DNA of 64,000 nt from Dipodascopsis uninucleata var. uninucleata (GCA_030568195.1 JAJLTO010000007.1:248001-312000); one strand, 5' to 3'. Positions 11,572-24,678 are shown, counted from the stretch's first letter. Numbers and translations are program-made. The notes: generated by a model from the sequence alone, not told the origin.

Positions 11572-12232
11572 TGCCACAGTACCTCTGTACGTTCGTTTCC
11601 TCAAACGCGCCTACATTTACGGCTCTTCATTATTGTGCGTCCTCTAAATGCAAATGTTAATATTACCCTCCCTCAATATGATATTGGATAAGGGTATTAA
11701 ATGAAGCCGAGAAGCAAATTCATTTGTAAGTTATGACTAATATGTCTCTTCCCTTAAATTCCTATGGGATTTTGTGGTTCACTGCGGAAATGTGCATACC
11801 TCCGAGTCCGGTATTTACTGTAATCATCGGAAGCTCATGAGCCCATTTATCAGGCAGAAGATCTGCTCTTATATCTACTACACTCTTGTTACATTACACT
11901 AATATTTCAAATATTTATTTCAGCTAGTCTAGAGAACATAAGCATTGTAGTCTTCGCTCCAAATTCTAAGCAGTTCACCATCGTACAAAGCTCCATTTAG
12001 GTTCCTATTTGACAGTAATCACGATACTAGATTGGGTTAGCAATACACTGTTCAACAGCCGCCCAGTTCATATGGACATGCGTGCTTCTTGTAATATAAG
12101 CAAATTCCCATAGATAATTATCGGAGCAAATAGCGACAAGCTTGTGTATTTATGTTAGATTTACAAAGGTTGTCATTCCTTGTTACGAAGGAAGAGTATG
12201 AATAGTAATTAGCCAAAGATAAAAAAATATAT
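11572..12232. other. Intergenic; possible small spliced ORF on the minus strand
   Basis: No known gene was recognised. On the minus strand about 12160-11935 a short frame starts with ATG at 12165 and could be spliced at a 44-nt GTGTAT...AATAG intron with a GCTAAC branch box, ending at a TAG near 11936. A further open stretch lies at about 11885-11770. No homology is known to me, so it is not called as a gene. Confidence 0.3.
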
Positions 12233-12302
12233 GCGTTAGCCCGGAATCGAACCAGGGGCTCGTCGATGGCAACGACGAATTTTACCACTAAACCACTAAC
12301 GC
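12233..12302 (-). tRNA. tRNA-Gly (anticodon GCC)
   Basis: The minus strand forms a full cloverleaf. The acceptor arms GCGTTAG and CTAACGC pair, the D arm contains GGTTTAGTGGTA, the anticodon loop is TTGCCAT (GCC), and the T arm is CCTGG TTCGATT CCGGG. It is intron-less. An A7 run on the plus strand at 12221-12227 supplies the Pol III terminator. Confidence 0.97.
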
Positions 12303-12561
12303 TTACTTATAGTCAGATGCAGTCTCCAAGAATGTAGGCGGTGACAAATGCTACTACTAGACCCTTAAAATATATCGTGATTTACCCTAAACTTGCATAT
12401 GTATGCTATAATATATATCGCCGTCTTATATAATACAAAAAAAGATGACTAAATAAGCAAAGGCGAAATCATTAGTTTTAATTTAAGTCCATTTGCTTCG
12501 GAAAATCATCTATGCGCCAACCGATTTTTACAGCTTGAGATATCAAACTTATACCGTCGCT

Positions 12562-15500
12562 ATGGCGGAGGAAGGAAGAAGAGATGACGAAATTGACTCT
12601 CACACTTCAATATCAGTAAGCGGGCAAGAACATGGCACAGAATGTACAGCCAGTGGCGATGAGCCTAGTCTTGAGTCCTCTAGATCAAACGATGAGGTCT
12701 TAGGTAATGATGATACCCTGGACAGTCTCGGCGTACGTGCCATGGAACAGGATGATCTAGAAAGAAATGTAGTTGCAGATGTAAGTGTAATTTAGTAAAG
12801 TGAGTGTCGTCTTCGAAATTATGCTAACATCTGTACAGGCCGATCGTGCTATCAACGAGCGAGAGTTTGAGCTCGACCAAAAGAGACTCGAGAAATCTAT
12901 GAAGCAGAAATCGTAAGTTTGAATATGGCTCAGATTCGTATAAGAAATTCTGAATATTAACTTACAACTATAGTCGCTATAATGATCAAATTCTTCGCCT
13001 TGAAGAAAAGCTGGCCGATCGCAACTGTACGCTCAGTGCTAGACAAAAAATTCGAACAGAAATCGAAAACATTAGAAACATAGACCTGGCTCCGATTGAA
13101 CAGGATATTGTTGATATCAATGATCGTATTGCAGAGCGCGCCAGAGCAATTTCCGAGATGAGCAATATCACAGATTCTTCTCGGCGATTGCCGAATGAAA
13201 CGGAGAGAGACTTTTTAATCCGTACAGGTAAAATAACGCCTTTCTCTAATATTATTGGACTCGAGCGGCAAACGGGTGATGATGATCAAGTCAGTATGTC
13301 AGTGGAACCGTCTGCTATAGATTCTGGTAAAGTAATGTCACATCAGAAGCTAAGGTTGCCCGGACTGGATTTTTCTTCCGATGATGAGGTTGTCGAGGAT
13401 GAAAGAAACGAAGCCAATCTGAGAAGAGAGATAGCTCATTTATCAAAGAAGAAGAGGCAAGCTTCAGTCACTCAGAAGACCTCGAGCGAAAAGCGTGCTA
13501 GGCGCTTTTCAGATTCAGATGTAGATTCAGAATATGGTCCCACCAGTGGTAGCGAGAGGGAGAGTGAAGAAGAAGATTTTGTTCCAGAGATGGACGAAGA
13601 CGAAGCTTATGATTCTGAGGCTGAGAGAGCAAAGGCTGCAGCTCTCAAAGCGCAGGAGGAACTACCAGAACTAGATGATGGAAACGAAGACTACTATGAA
13701 AAAAGACTAAATAGATGGGTTTCTAAGCGTAGTGGATTAAGGAATCGTATTAAACAAGAGCCATCAGAGGATAGAGTGCTTGAGGAATGGCACAAGCCGC
13801 ATCCTAAGTATGGAGATATGAAATTAGATGGTGGGTATCGGCTACCTGGTGATATTCATGTTAGTTTATTTGACTATCAAAAGACATGCGTGCAGTGGTT
13901 ATGGGAGCTTTATTCTCAGCGAGCGGGTGGTATTATAGGGGATGAGATGGGTCTAGGTAAAACAATCCAGATTATCTCTTTCCTTGCGGGACTTCATTAC
14001 AGTGGAAAACTGGACAAGCCAGTTCTAATTGTTTGTCCAGCTACAGTAATGAAGCAATGGGTTAATGAATTTCACCGATGGTGGCCACCTCTAAGAATTG
14101 TTATATTACATTCTAGTGGAAGTGGTATGACAAAATTCAATGAGGAGGATGAACTTGATAGAGTGCCATCTGGTAGACATGGCCGGCGAGTTGATTCACG
14201 TTCAAGCAGCAGTGCTATGAAGCTGGTCAATACTGTTATGACGAAGGGACACGTTTTAATCACAACTTACGTAGGTATGCAGATATATAGAGATGCCATT
14301 TTACCAAAGCAATGGGGTTACTGTGTTCTTGATGAGGGTCACAAAATCCGGAATCCTGATTCTGATATTTCTCTCACATGCAAGCAAGTGAAGACACCCC
14401 ACAGAATTATTCTTTCAGGAACTCCTCTTCAAAATAATCTCACGGAATTGTGGAGTTTGTTTGATTTTGTGTTTCCTGGAAGATTAGGGACTTTACCTAT
14501 ATTTCAAAATCAGTTTGCTACTCCTATCAATATTGGCGGGTATGCAAATGCGTCTAATGTTCAAGTTCAAACTGCTTATAAATGTGCATGCGTTTTGCGC
14601 GATCTTATTAATCCTTATCTCCTTCGAAGAATGAAGGTTGACGTTGCTGCAGATCTTCCCAAAAAGACAGAACAAGTATTATTTTGTAAGCTTACTCAGA
14701 TCCAGAGAAAGTCATATGAAGAGTTTCTCGGTTCTGGTGATATGAAATCTATACTAGAGGGAAAGAGACAGGTACTCTACGGCGTTGACATTCTTAGAAA
14801 AATTTGCAATCACCCAGATCTTGTTGCGAGAGACATTTTAATGAAAAAGAAGGGCTATAAGTATGGATCACCTCAAAAATCTGGCAAAATGCAAGTCGTG
14901 AAGGCTTTGTTACAGTTATGGAAGAAGCGAAAACATAGAACATTATTGTTCTGCCAAACAAGACAGATGCTCGAAATTCTGGAATTGTTTGTGAACTCTA
15001 TGGAAAATATAAAATATGTGCGAATGGACGGCTCTACTCCTATTGGTAATAGACAGGACTTGGTTGACGAATTCAACAATAATAGTGATATTGATCTCTT
15101 CCTTCTGACCACCAGAGTTGGAGGACTAGGTGTGAATCTGACTGGCGCAGATAGGGTAATCATCTTTGACCCGGACTGGAATCCTTCAACAGATGTACAG
15201 GCTCGTGAACGTGCTTGGCGTCTAGGACAACAAAAGGAGGTTGCGATCTACCGCTTAATGACTTCTGGTACTATAGAAGAAAAAATTTATCATCGTCAGA
15301 TATTTAAACAGTATCTCACAAACAAAATTCTTAAAGACCCTAAACAGAGACGTTTTTTCAAATCAAATGACTTGCATGATCTTTTCAGTCTTGGATCTGC
15401 AGATGGTTCCGGTACAGAGACAGGTAGTTTATTCGGTGGCGCGGAAACACAAATCAGACCGGTGAGAGCCAATGATTCGAGCGAATCAACTTTGAAGAAG

Positions 15501-16262
15501 ACCAAATCTAAGAAGGACTCAGAATCGTTGAAAAGGCTGGATGGTGTGGCTTCTGTCGAGAAATTCAGAACTGGAAGCGATGATGAAGCTGATAATGGTA
15601 GCAATGCTGGTGATAATGATCAGGATGATGGTGGTGACATAATGACAAGTCTTTTTGCTCGTTCTGGAGTTCATAGCGCCTTAGCACATGATGAAATTAT
15701 GAATACATCCAGACCTGAAGCTGTCCTTGTCGAGCAAGAAGCAAATAGAATTGCAAAGCATGCTGCGAGAGCACTAAGAGCATCTCGTCAGAGGGCACGT
15801 ACGGCAGAGCTGGGAACGCCAACATGGACAGGCAGATTTGGTAGTGCTGGAAAAGCTGTACCGCGTACACTCTCATCGAATGTTAACAGTTCAGGAAAAG
15901 AGAGGATTTCCTCTGGTTCTTCCAGTCCTGCCGCCATGAGCTCAAGAAATATTCTGAGCAGATTACGCCGTAATAGAGAATTAGAAGAGGAACAGCAACA
16001 ACGGGCCAAATATGCGGAGCACCAGTCTGACATATATTTGAATGATATGTCCTCAGATGACAAAGTGGATTTGCTAAAGCGTCTACGTGACTATATTGCG
16101 TTGCAAGGTGGGAGAGCGAAATCAGCTGATGTTGTAAACAAATTTTCAGTTAAAGTTTCCGGACCTGAGCAAATTGCTATATTTCGTGAGATGCTCAAGG
16201 AAATAGCTGTCTGGAAGAGCGACGAGGGTGTTTGGACGTTGAAAGATGATTTTGCGTATTAA
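12562..16262 (+). CDS. RAD26: RAD26/CSB transcription-coupled repair remodeller
   Basis: Exons 12562-12780, 12839-12912 and 12974-16262 give 1193 residues. It is a SNF2-family ATPase that pushes RNA polymerase II at lesions (Rad26, Rhp26, human ERCC6). The order is: acidic Ser-rich N-terminus; a coiled-coil of about residues 74-150, where CSB has its autoinhibitory segment; acidic region; then the ATPase with motif I GDEMGLGKT (about 420), motif II LDEGHKIRNP (about 550), SGTPLQNN and motif VI DVQARERAWRLGQ (about 830). The EGHKIRN signature is typical of the CSB subgroup. The C-terminus is Ser/acid-rich and ends in a helical domain. The start is the first ATG, with two short N-terminal introns (58 and 61 nt). 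Confidence 0.95.
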
Positions 16263-16931
16263 TCGGTATGTTTAGATATATTCTACAATCCACTTCATGA
16301 TTACGTTGATGTAAATCGAATTTATGAGAGTATTCATACCATTGCTCCATAATTTAGTTATCAGTTGCGCATAATGCATTGATGTCTGTTCTAATAATAA
16401 TAATATCTTCCTCAATTCGCTGTACAGTTGTTTGCTCATGAAGTTGATATAAAATCGAAATGAATTCAGCCGCATATATTTTAACATTTAATATAATCTA
16501 TTTTAAGCATTGAACATAGTATATTTCTGGTAATCTATTCCTAAAAGGTATTATAAAAGGTATTATAGTTTACAAATAAGGTGTAGTAGTATGCAATAAA
16601 GTGCTTAATATATTATATTATACTAAATATGGAATAGATAACTATTTGGTGTAAATGTGCGTGAACATCTAAAAATACACAAGAAAATTTCGAATTTCTA
16701 TTGAGCTCCTTTTCTATTAGATGGCAGTACTTTTTAAGGAACATATTTATATAGAACGCGTGAGAAATGTTACATATTTATCTATAGTACTCTGAATTCT
16801 TTTCATTCAAGTCGGAATTTATATCTTGATAATTTTAGCGACACAAAAATTTGCTATTGATCGAATAAAAGAGATTAAGCGTGCAGCACACTTTCAATCG
16901 TGTGAATCAAAACAAGAAAGCAGATACAATC
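16263..16931. other. AT-rich intergenic stretch
   Basis: Very AT-rich DNA between RAD26 and the DUF7137-type gene, presumably the RAD26 3' end and the next promoter. I see no gene or repeat. Confidence 0.6.
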
Positions 16932-17951
16932 ATGAAAGCCAATATCATCTTTCTTTTCTTCTTAATAGTATTTGTTGCTATAAGTGCAGTAGATGCTATA
17001 TCTAACGATAATGTTGTGTTGGATTTGCTTCTGAAAAGAGCTGATGGTAAGTATTGTTGTCGACAGGAGGTGGAGGATTGAATGAGCTTACGAAAATTCT
17101 CCTAACAATTTTGACCCCAGAACCATCACTGTCATCTGAATCTTCTAAACCGGATACTGAATCAAAAACTTCTTCTATTTCAACACCAACTCTGTCTTCC
17201 TCTTCTATCACTACACCATCTGAGTCCTCTTCCTCCAGTGATAGCAAGAAAACTGCATCCCCATCTTCGTCATCGTCGGTTGTGAAGACAACTAGCACCC
17301 CAGTCGAAGGTACGAGTTCTACTTCTCATACAGAGTCGAGTTCGAAAGAAGCCTCTGCAACCTCAAGCTCCTCAATATCTATTAGTGCAGTTGTCACTGG
17401 AGGTATCTCTATGATCACTCCTGCTATCACAGATTCCGAGACTTACATCAAAATTGGAGATTATGCGACATTCTCATGGAACTACACCAGTCTCTATGTT
17501 TCACCGTCGGCTATAAACGTCGAGGCGTATTGTAGCGCGAATGACTACTACTATCCTATTGCTCTCAATCTCTCAATTGAGAATACTGAATATGTTTGGA
17601 ATACGTCTGGTTATGAAGCAACTGCCAGTGTACCTTTGCTCACGTAAGTAGCCATCCTTTTTATTGTAACGCAATTTTACTAACAAAATCACTGACATTA
17701 GCGCTGAATATACGATATATATTTATGATTCTGACAGTAATCCTTCTGCTCAAGCAAGCGTAGGCTATTTGGGTGTTTATGACTCTCTTAGATTCGGTGT
17801 TTATTCCCCACAGGTATATACACCTTTAGATCAATATCATTGTGCTACGTGCAGTGGTGCATTCTCTCTTTTGGATAAGCAAGTTCTGAGAGGTACCTTA
17901 TTTATGCTATTAGTCGCAATAGGATCTGCACTTTACATTATCGTGTTTTGA
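16932..17951 (+). CDS. Ser-rich membrane/wall protein, DUF7137 type
   Basis: Proposed exons 16932-17046, 17067-17643 and 17702-17951 give 313 residues. An N-terminal signal peptide (MKANIIFLFFLIVFVAISAVDA) is followed by KRADG, a Gly run and a long Ser/Thr/Pro-rich stretch likely to be O-mannosylated. The folded part follows (TYIKIGDYATFSWNYTSLYVSPSAINV...), ending in YTPLDQYHCATCSGAFS and a terminal hydrophobic span (LFMLLVAIGSALYIIVF). This layout matches the fungal DUF7137 family as I remember it. Function is unknown; a surface type I membrane protein is inferred. The first intron is exceptional: GTAAGT at 17047 and the first AG give only 20 nt, and AGs giving 23 or 29 nt also keep the frame. 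Without splicing the signal-peptide frame stops at 17081. Confidence 0.75.
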
Positions 17952-18335
17952 TCAAATAGTGATGCAAGATCTCCATAATAATCGTTAAATTTTTTTCTAT
18001 TGATGTTTCATTCGTCCTGTAACCTGTTCGTTGTGTTATGTGTTTTGGAATACTGCATTCGCTATTTTGTTGCCGTTTCTGATATTTAATTGTTTGCATA
18101 TGCTGTCGTTTTTCCTCTAATATTTATGAGATACGATCTATAATAATGAATCTATATTAGGGAGAAAAATGGCATATTACATTGGAGTACATTTGATTAG
18201 ATAGCGTGGTCGAAGAGTTTGTTTTAAAATAATTGATCTTAAAATTCATGATAGCCAAGAATGCTCTGCGAAAAATATATCCCAAAAAGTTGATCCTCAC
18301 CGTTTACTTATCATTAGCTGCACTCAAACATCAAA
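17952..18335. other. Intergenic, COA4 promoter
   Basis: AT-rich spacer between the DUF7137-type gene and COA4. Nothing recognisable. Confidence 0.6.
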
Positions 18336-18778
18336 ATGGCATCATCAGACTTGAACGATTCTAAATTGCAGACGGCGGAGATAGAAGATGAACCAGACGA
18401 ATGGTATTGATGTAATTTTGGTGAGATTCTTAACTAGTTGTTTGTGCTATGAGCTAATTATTGTCGGTTATTAAAAACAGGGACAAGAGAATAGCGGACA
18501 CTGGATGCTCCGGTAAGAGAGATTTTCAAGGTCACTTGTCCTGACTAGATACTTATTATTTATCTAGTTGAAAACATGAAATTGACAGACTGCTATGCTA
18601 ACAATAATCGGGATTGGAGAAAATGTGTGCAAGAAGTAAGTATATTACTGTGCTTGAATTGACGGATGATGACACAGCTAGTTCGATCTAACACATTCAT
18701 GAATCTATTCAGATGGCTGATCTAAGAAAGTGTTGGGAAATCAAGAAGAATAATGAGCGTACGGAGCTCAAAAAATGA
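18336..18778 (+). CDS. COA4: Cytochrome oxidase assembly factor COA4 (twin CX9C)
   Basis: Four small exons (18336-18403, 18481-18512, 18568-18635, 18713-18778) encode 77 residues, too short and too split for simple ORF finding. The acidic N-terminus leads into DEWDKRIADTGC, then a twin CX9C motif: C-SVENMKLTD-C and C-VQEMADLRK-C, with DWRKC between. This is the COA4/CMC3/CHCHD8 signature. The protein would be imported by the Mia40 relay into the intermembrane space and help complex IV assembly. All junctions are canonical GT/AG and keep frame. Confidence 0.9.
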
Positions 18779-19371
18779 ATTAAATATCAGCAGTGATTGT
18801 ATATTAAAATATTGATAGTATCTGCAAGAGATTAATCTTGTCTGGATAACTGGCAATTTTTCACTGATTTAAATACTCTGCTACAAATGATGACATTGGT
18901 AATATAACTATTGCACCATTGCCAGGACTGAAATACGATACGATCATTTTAATTATTAATTGCATGAAGCGCAAGCAGTATCTTTGTTTAAGGCGGTCAT
19001 AATGTTTAATAATGTGAATAAAGATTTAAACATTGATTAATGTACATAGTTGATCCTTTTCTTCGTCATAAGGTTTTATATTATCATTGAAATAGTATTT
19101 CTCGTCATATTCTCCTTTTTATTATTATATACTCAGGTAACATACTACAGTAAGCTAAGTAATGGTTCGTATGTAGTGTAATTAGTCATGTTATTTCAGG
19201 ATGTCCATTTGACATGTCTTCTCCAATAGTCGATTTCGCGCATCGTCTAAACCCTAGAGCGCTTGTAAAAGTTTACAGATAAGTTCAAGCAAAAACATTT
19301 ACTGATACCAATTGTTTACTAGTACCTTGTTTCCTCATTCTCGAGACCAATAATTCTGTATCCAATTAGTG
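18779..19371. other. AT-rich intergenic stretch
   Basis: Between COA4 and MGM101. No open frame, RNA gene or repeat that I can support. Confidence 0.6.
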
Positions 19372-20290
19372 ATGATCGCAAATATTGTACCACAGCAAGT
19401 GATCAGAAGATTTCTGAGTTCTGTACCATCTGGTGGGTCAAGATACTGGACGATACGGGGAAGAGGAGCACGATTGATCCAGACTTCGCGTCTCATGCTA
19501 CAAGAAAACTCAACACAAGCTTCAAACGAGAATAATGGTGTATCTGCAATTAATATGGAGACATTAATGAATCTTAACGATGCTCCCGCTCTAATCCTGG
19601 ATGAGAAATTATCACCTGAAAAGATTGATTGGACGCGTTCATATCATGGTCTTAGCGTGCAACCTTTCTCGTCGGATATTGCAGATGTTCTTTTAAAAGA
19701 AATTGATCCCGATGATGTGGAAATCAAACCTGGTTAGTATGGATATGGTCAGAATTTTTGAGGCTACTACTTTATTAACATTTGACAGACGGTATATTGT
19801 ACCTTCCCGAAATTAAATACCGTAGAATCCTTAACAAGGCCTTTGGACCTGGTGGATGGGGACTGGCACCGAGAGGAGAGACGATTATTACTCCAAAATC
19901 AGTTACTCGTGAATATGCATTGGTTTGCCATGGACGGTATGCCTTATTTACAATTCTAGAGAAGATTGATAGAGTATAATGCTAACATAACTACTATGTT
20001 AACATGGACGTAAATTTAGCTTGGTAAGTGTTGCTCGAGGAGAACAGGAATATTTCGATCCAAATAATATTGCAACTGCAACTGAAGGTTGCAAGAGTAA
20101 TGCTCTTATGAGATGTTGCAAAGATCTCGGTGTTGCCTCAGAATTATGGGACCCTCGATTTATTAGGCAGTTCAAGAAGGAAAAGTGCGTAGAACAGTTT
20201 GTTGAACATCAAGCTACCAAGCGAAAGCGAAAGCTCTGGAGACGAAAAGATCAGACATGGGAATATCCATATAAAGTTGCTACTTTCTAG
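19372..20290 (+). CDS. MGM101: Mitochondrial recombination protein MGM101
   Basis: Exons 19372-19732, 19789-19936 and 20020-20290 give 259 residues (yeast Mgm101 269). It is a Rad52-related single-strand annealing protein needed to maintain mitochondrial DNA. The N-terminus ([19 protein letters not shown]) looks like a mitochondrial presequence. The conserved core contains [61 protein letters not shown] and [16 protein letters not shown]. It ends in a basic tail ([19 protein letters not shown]), also typical. The start is the first ATG, at 19372. Confidence 0.95.
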
Positions 20291-21264
20291 AAAATCAATC
20301 AATTGAAATATTTTCTAGAAGTTCTTAGACATTTTATTTGTCGTTGAGACTTCATGTACCATTATTACTACGACCGGATATTTTAACTAACAGTTCTCCT
20401 CTTACATTTTCTTTGGCCAATTTTGTATATATCTATGGATCAAGGTGCGCTTTGTGTACGCCCCACTTAGTTTATCGACAATGTACGTTGCTTAGCATTT
20501 GATATGTTTGTTTGCAGGAAAGACTTAGCATAGGTCTGTAAAAAAGTAGAGTAGTAGATGATGATATGCTAACGCCATTGATATGGTATAATGTATTTCA
20601 TCTATTTCTATGTAAATGCGACGTATAGTTCTTTATCGTTATGCATACAGTCACATTTCCTTCCATGTCTAATATTGTCCACTAAAACCAGTGATTTCAT
20701 AAATCATACCTTTACCACAAGTGCGCATTACGTTGCTCATCATTCGCCAGTCTTCTGTTGTTTGTTTATTCTCTATGGCCACAGCACCCAGTTCTATATC
20801 TGCAGGAATCACTTGCTCACTCACTTGTAGTATACCACATTCGTCTTCAAGAGCTATATAATGCCTCTTTTACCACTGATCTCTGCCTTTGCCGTCACAT
20901 TTTATAGCTGGCATGCGCATATCTCATTAGCTGCATTATCCTTCAACACCTGACCCAGAATTATGTAAAAACTCCCAGTCGCCCGAGCCGCACAGTGATA
21001 TTGCTCATACCATCTGACCCGGTCACAAAACGCGATTAATAGTCCTTTTATCTTGTTATTTATATCCACCCGGGATAGTCTACTCTCGCCGTATAGGTAA
21101 TATTTTTAGTGTTACGGAAACATTCTGATCCCCTAGCTGTTTGAGCAACTCCAAGGTAGTGCTATACCCATCGTTCTATTAAATATTGATAGATATTATC
21201 GTGCAGTATCCGGACAACTTTAGACCGGGAGTTTCAGATCAAAAAGGACATACGCATTGCCTTT
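20291..21264. other. Intergenic stretch, nothing recognised
   Basis: About 1 kb between MGM101 and the REEP-like gene. Part of it (about 20640-21080) looks less AT-rich than its flanks and contains open frames of 50-60 codons on both strands, but none has convincing start, splice and family support. Confidence 0.5.
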
Positions 21265-23130
21265 CATGATGATTGGTATAGTGATTAAAGTGCTATCGTA
21301 AGTTCACATAAATGAAAAGCTGAAAAAAATATATGCGTACGAAAGAACAGAATGACGCGTAGCGGATAATACTAGTACTTTACAGTGTGAGGATTTGTTG
21401 TATTGAATAAGAGCTAACTGACGCTTTATTTGGCATCTACAGATCGGTCGTAACGTACCACTATCCAATCTTTGCTTCTTACAAATGCCTAAAGCTGAAG
21501 AAGATTGATGATATGGAAGGATGGCTGGTGTACTGGGTAGTAATCAGCGTAGTAGCTTCAGCAGAGTCATTATTTGGATTTTTCTTCACATGGTATGTGT
21601 AAAACACGACAGACTGAGAGCTTAGCATTAAATTTGTGGTGCTAACAAATCGTCCTCGATTTATTACAGGCTGCCCTTTTACCAGTTAGCTAAGCTTGGA
21701 TTTATTAGTTGGCTTATAATGCCTCACTCGCAGGTATGTTTGAATATCTCTGCTATTGCCTATACATTTTAATATTATAATATGTATATTTGCAAGAGCC
21801 ATTTATGGAGGGGGTAGGAAACTGAGAAGCAATAGCATTTATAACTAACTTTAATACTTAGGGAGCTTTTTATGTCTATAGCACCTACATCGAGCCTACT
21901 CTTGCTTCGCATGAGAAGGAAATAGACGGACTAATGAGATCTGCGCAAGAAAATATTAAGACCAATGCAATGTATATGTTTAATCGAGCTACGGAGTTTG
22001 TCAAAGAGGCTGTAAGAAAGTACGCTACCGGTGTGGCGTCTAGCGAGGATCGATATCAAGGGTCTAGTGAAGCGGCAACTTCTCCGTCTGTTGCGGCGGA
22101 GGGGGACTCAAGCAAGGTTTGTGATTCTTTTATTCCAAAATGCGGGATATGTTACTGGCCCCATTTCTACTTCAGAATATCATATATGTAAATCTACGTC
22201 TTCAAGACTTTTTCGGCTGCACAGTCATTCGAATATTGGAATCATAAATATATTGGGACACATCAGGATATCTAAAGGAAAAGTAACTCACACACGTGGC
22301 TTTATGGGGACAACAGAAGTTCTGGTCCATTCTCTTTTTCTAATGTCATATTATGAACATAATGAACGTGGCTGTTTTAGCACCTTGACTTGGTTCATTT
22401 GAGAGAGATGGACGGTGTGTCACTGTATTAGGGCGGTGTTTTTATACTTTCAATGACCGGTGATAAAATACCATGAACCCTATTACTAACTGTATTTATG
22501 TAGGAATCAAATTCAGAAAGCTTGGAGGAGATTGAGAGCAATTATAATGCTCTGTACAAACGGGTTTTAAGATCAGGCGTAGCTGCGATATCTACTGCGT
22601 ATGATCAGACTATCCAGACAGGGACTATCGCTGAAATGGGTGCTTCTGTCATCGGATCTGCGGTCGCAGCGGCAGCCACTGCGACTGGATTCACGATTCA
22701 TGATCATCTTAAATTAAAAAATGACGAAAATAATGAGGTTGATATCATGAAGATGGAGGTTGAAGCAATTTCAGAAAGTAAGGCCACAGCAGTCCAAGTA
22801 AATGATGTACAGTCTATTACTCCACGCACAGCGTCAGATGCGCAACCGAAGGGTAGCCATTTTAGTATTTATGGGTTTTGGAATAGATCGAAGTCGTCAG
22901 CTGAGAAGAAGTATGAATTTGAGCAAGCCGAAGAATATGACGATAGTTCGAAGATAAATGAGTTGTTACCTGAAGCTGTGGACAACACTCTTGGATCGCA
23001 GGTTTGGCCAGGAAGATTCGTTAGTGAGCCTTTATCTCAATCGTGTGATGATACTACAGACGCTCAGGAAACTGTAGATGTAAACACTGATTCAAAAACA
23101 GGTACAGCAGTTGAATGGGTTTTGATATAA
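21265..23130 (+). CDS. TB2/DP1/HVA22 (REEP/Yop1-like) membrane-shaping protein
   Basis: Exons 21265-21296, 21443-21592, 21670-21733, 21862-22116 and 22504-23130 give 375 residues. The N-terminal 110 residues form the reticulon-like TB2/DP1 domain: VVTYHYPIFASYKCLK, then EGWLVYWVVISVVASAESLFGFFF, LPFYQLAKLGFISWLI and GAFYVYSTYIEPTL. These hairpins bend tubular ER. Yop1 itself is about 180 residues. Here a long helical and acidic tail follows, with an Ala-rich hydrophobic stretch (SVIGSAVAAAATATGF) that could touch the membrane, so it resembles the larger REEP1-4 type. The last intron is long for this window (387 nt); its splicing is supported by GTTTGT/TAG and the open frame downstream, but the 627-nt last exon is less certain than the domain. 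Confidence 0.82.
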
Positions 23131-24678
23131 TATAATTTGCTTAATATTTAATTGTCACATTTGAAGAATGTATCTATTTTCTAGTTATTTTGTTATTCAC
23201 TCTTTCGGTGGCTTCTTGATTTTTTTACCTTATACTTTTGAATGGTTTCGAGGTTCTATAGCTATGAGAAGACATGCTGGTTGAACAACAGTCTTTGTCT
23301 GGAATATTTGATTTTGGATTAATTCATATATATACAATCCGATATTTATACATTTTTTAGGGTGGACTTCAACTTTATCTGGGGGAATGTTCTTTATATG
23401 GAATGGGAATTCATGAAAGGAAATGGGTGGAATATGGAATATACGTATGGAAACGGGCTATATAGGTATTATGGGATTGGTTTTTTATTTTATTTGGTAA
23501 AATGTTGGCTAAGGGAGGTTTTTTTATTGTAATCCTTGTTTATTTGTCTTGTCATATTGCGATTTATTTGATACTCTTGGGTTTTGCGTCTACAACTTAC
23601 ATACTCACCACAAGGCTGAAAGCTAATCTTATTATTCTACATACTTGCTGCCTGTGAAGTTTTGCTGTATGTTCAATCTTTGTCCGATTTCTTCATTTTC
23701 TCTATAACACTTCTTAATTTTTGTTTCGATACTGCGCTTCTACAATTATTGTTTCCTATGTCTTCCTGTCAAGGTTGATCACTATTTACTACGCAGTTGA
23801 CTGGTGGTCACAGCTTTTTGTATGTGATCGAAACAGATGATGTGTTCTTGACTTTGATGTATATCTGGCTTGTTCTGTTCTATTTGCTCCTCTTCTTATA
23901 TTCCGGATTGGGAATGGTTATTGTTACCAGCTTTATCGTTCATGTCTTCTCTTATTTCAGTGTTGTTATTAGGTGAAATAGTAGATGGATTTTCAGAAAT
24001 TTAGAATTCTCCGCTTCAAACATGAAAATGTAAATAAGCTATTTCAAAACACCAATATTGCAAGATAACAATGTATTGGCATATGCGTACTTATTTCTGC
24101 TATATTTACTAAGTCAGATATCACAGTATGAGATAGTCTTTCTAAATAGTTTAGATTATACATATTGAAATTACTAATGTACATATATAAAACTCGAACA
24201 GGACTAGTAAATAAATGAACATAATTGACATGGGTAACTGAAATGGCAGATTGAGTAGTAGCCATTAGATATAACGAGTCATCAAGAGAAGTCTTAATCA
24301 TCAGGGAAAAATTCAGATCATAAACTAATAGGCAATATTGGTGTATAAATATAGAATGTAGTAGGAATAAAAAGAGTATTAGTAATAAAAAACGGAATCA
24401 ACGATAACTGTAACTAAAGCAACAAAGAATAAATCAAGTTTTCCTATCGCTAAAATGCTATTCATTTACATGTAGAAAGAAAAAAAAGGGAAACTGATAT
24501 GAAGCCAAAAATAATAATAACGAACGAGAAAACAGGTAACAGGTAATCGCATTACTGTGAAGTTTGAACTAGCCAAATGCTTGTGCAAAAACCGACATCA
24601 AATCTACACGTATACTATTTGCTTCAATACACATGCTTCGCATATGTATATTTCTTCGAATCCAAGCCAATGACTAAT
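23131..24678. other. AT-rich intergenic stretch
   Basis: About 1.5 kb lying 3' of both flanking genes (the REEP-like gene and the AKR converge here). T-rich; the only ATG-started frame above 80 codons (24044-24301, minus) is low-complexity and unlike known proteins. No RNA gene recognised. Confidence 0.55.

Noticed and set aside
17813-17852. Possible 40-nt intron (CAG/GTATAT...GTGCAG) in the DUF7137-type gene
   Set aside because: The unspliced sequence YTPLDQYHCATC matches the conserved family end, so this segment is coding.
20690-20880. Minus-strand open frame of about 60 codons with several possible tiny introns
   Set aside because: No start codon and no family resemblance; in such sequence short GT..AG pieces can be chosen freely.
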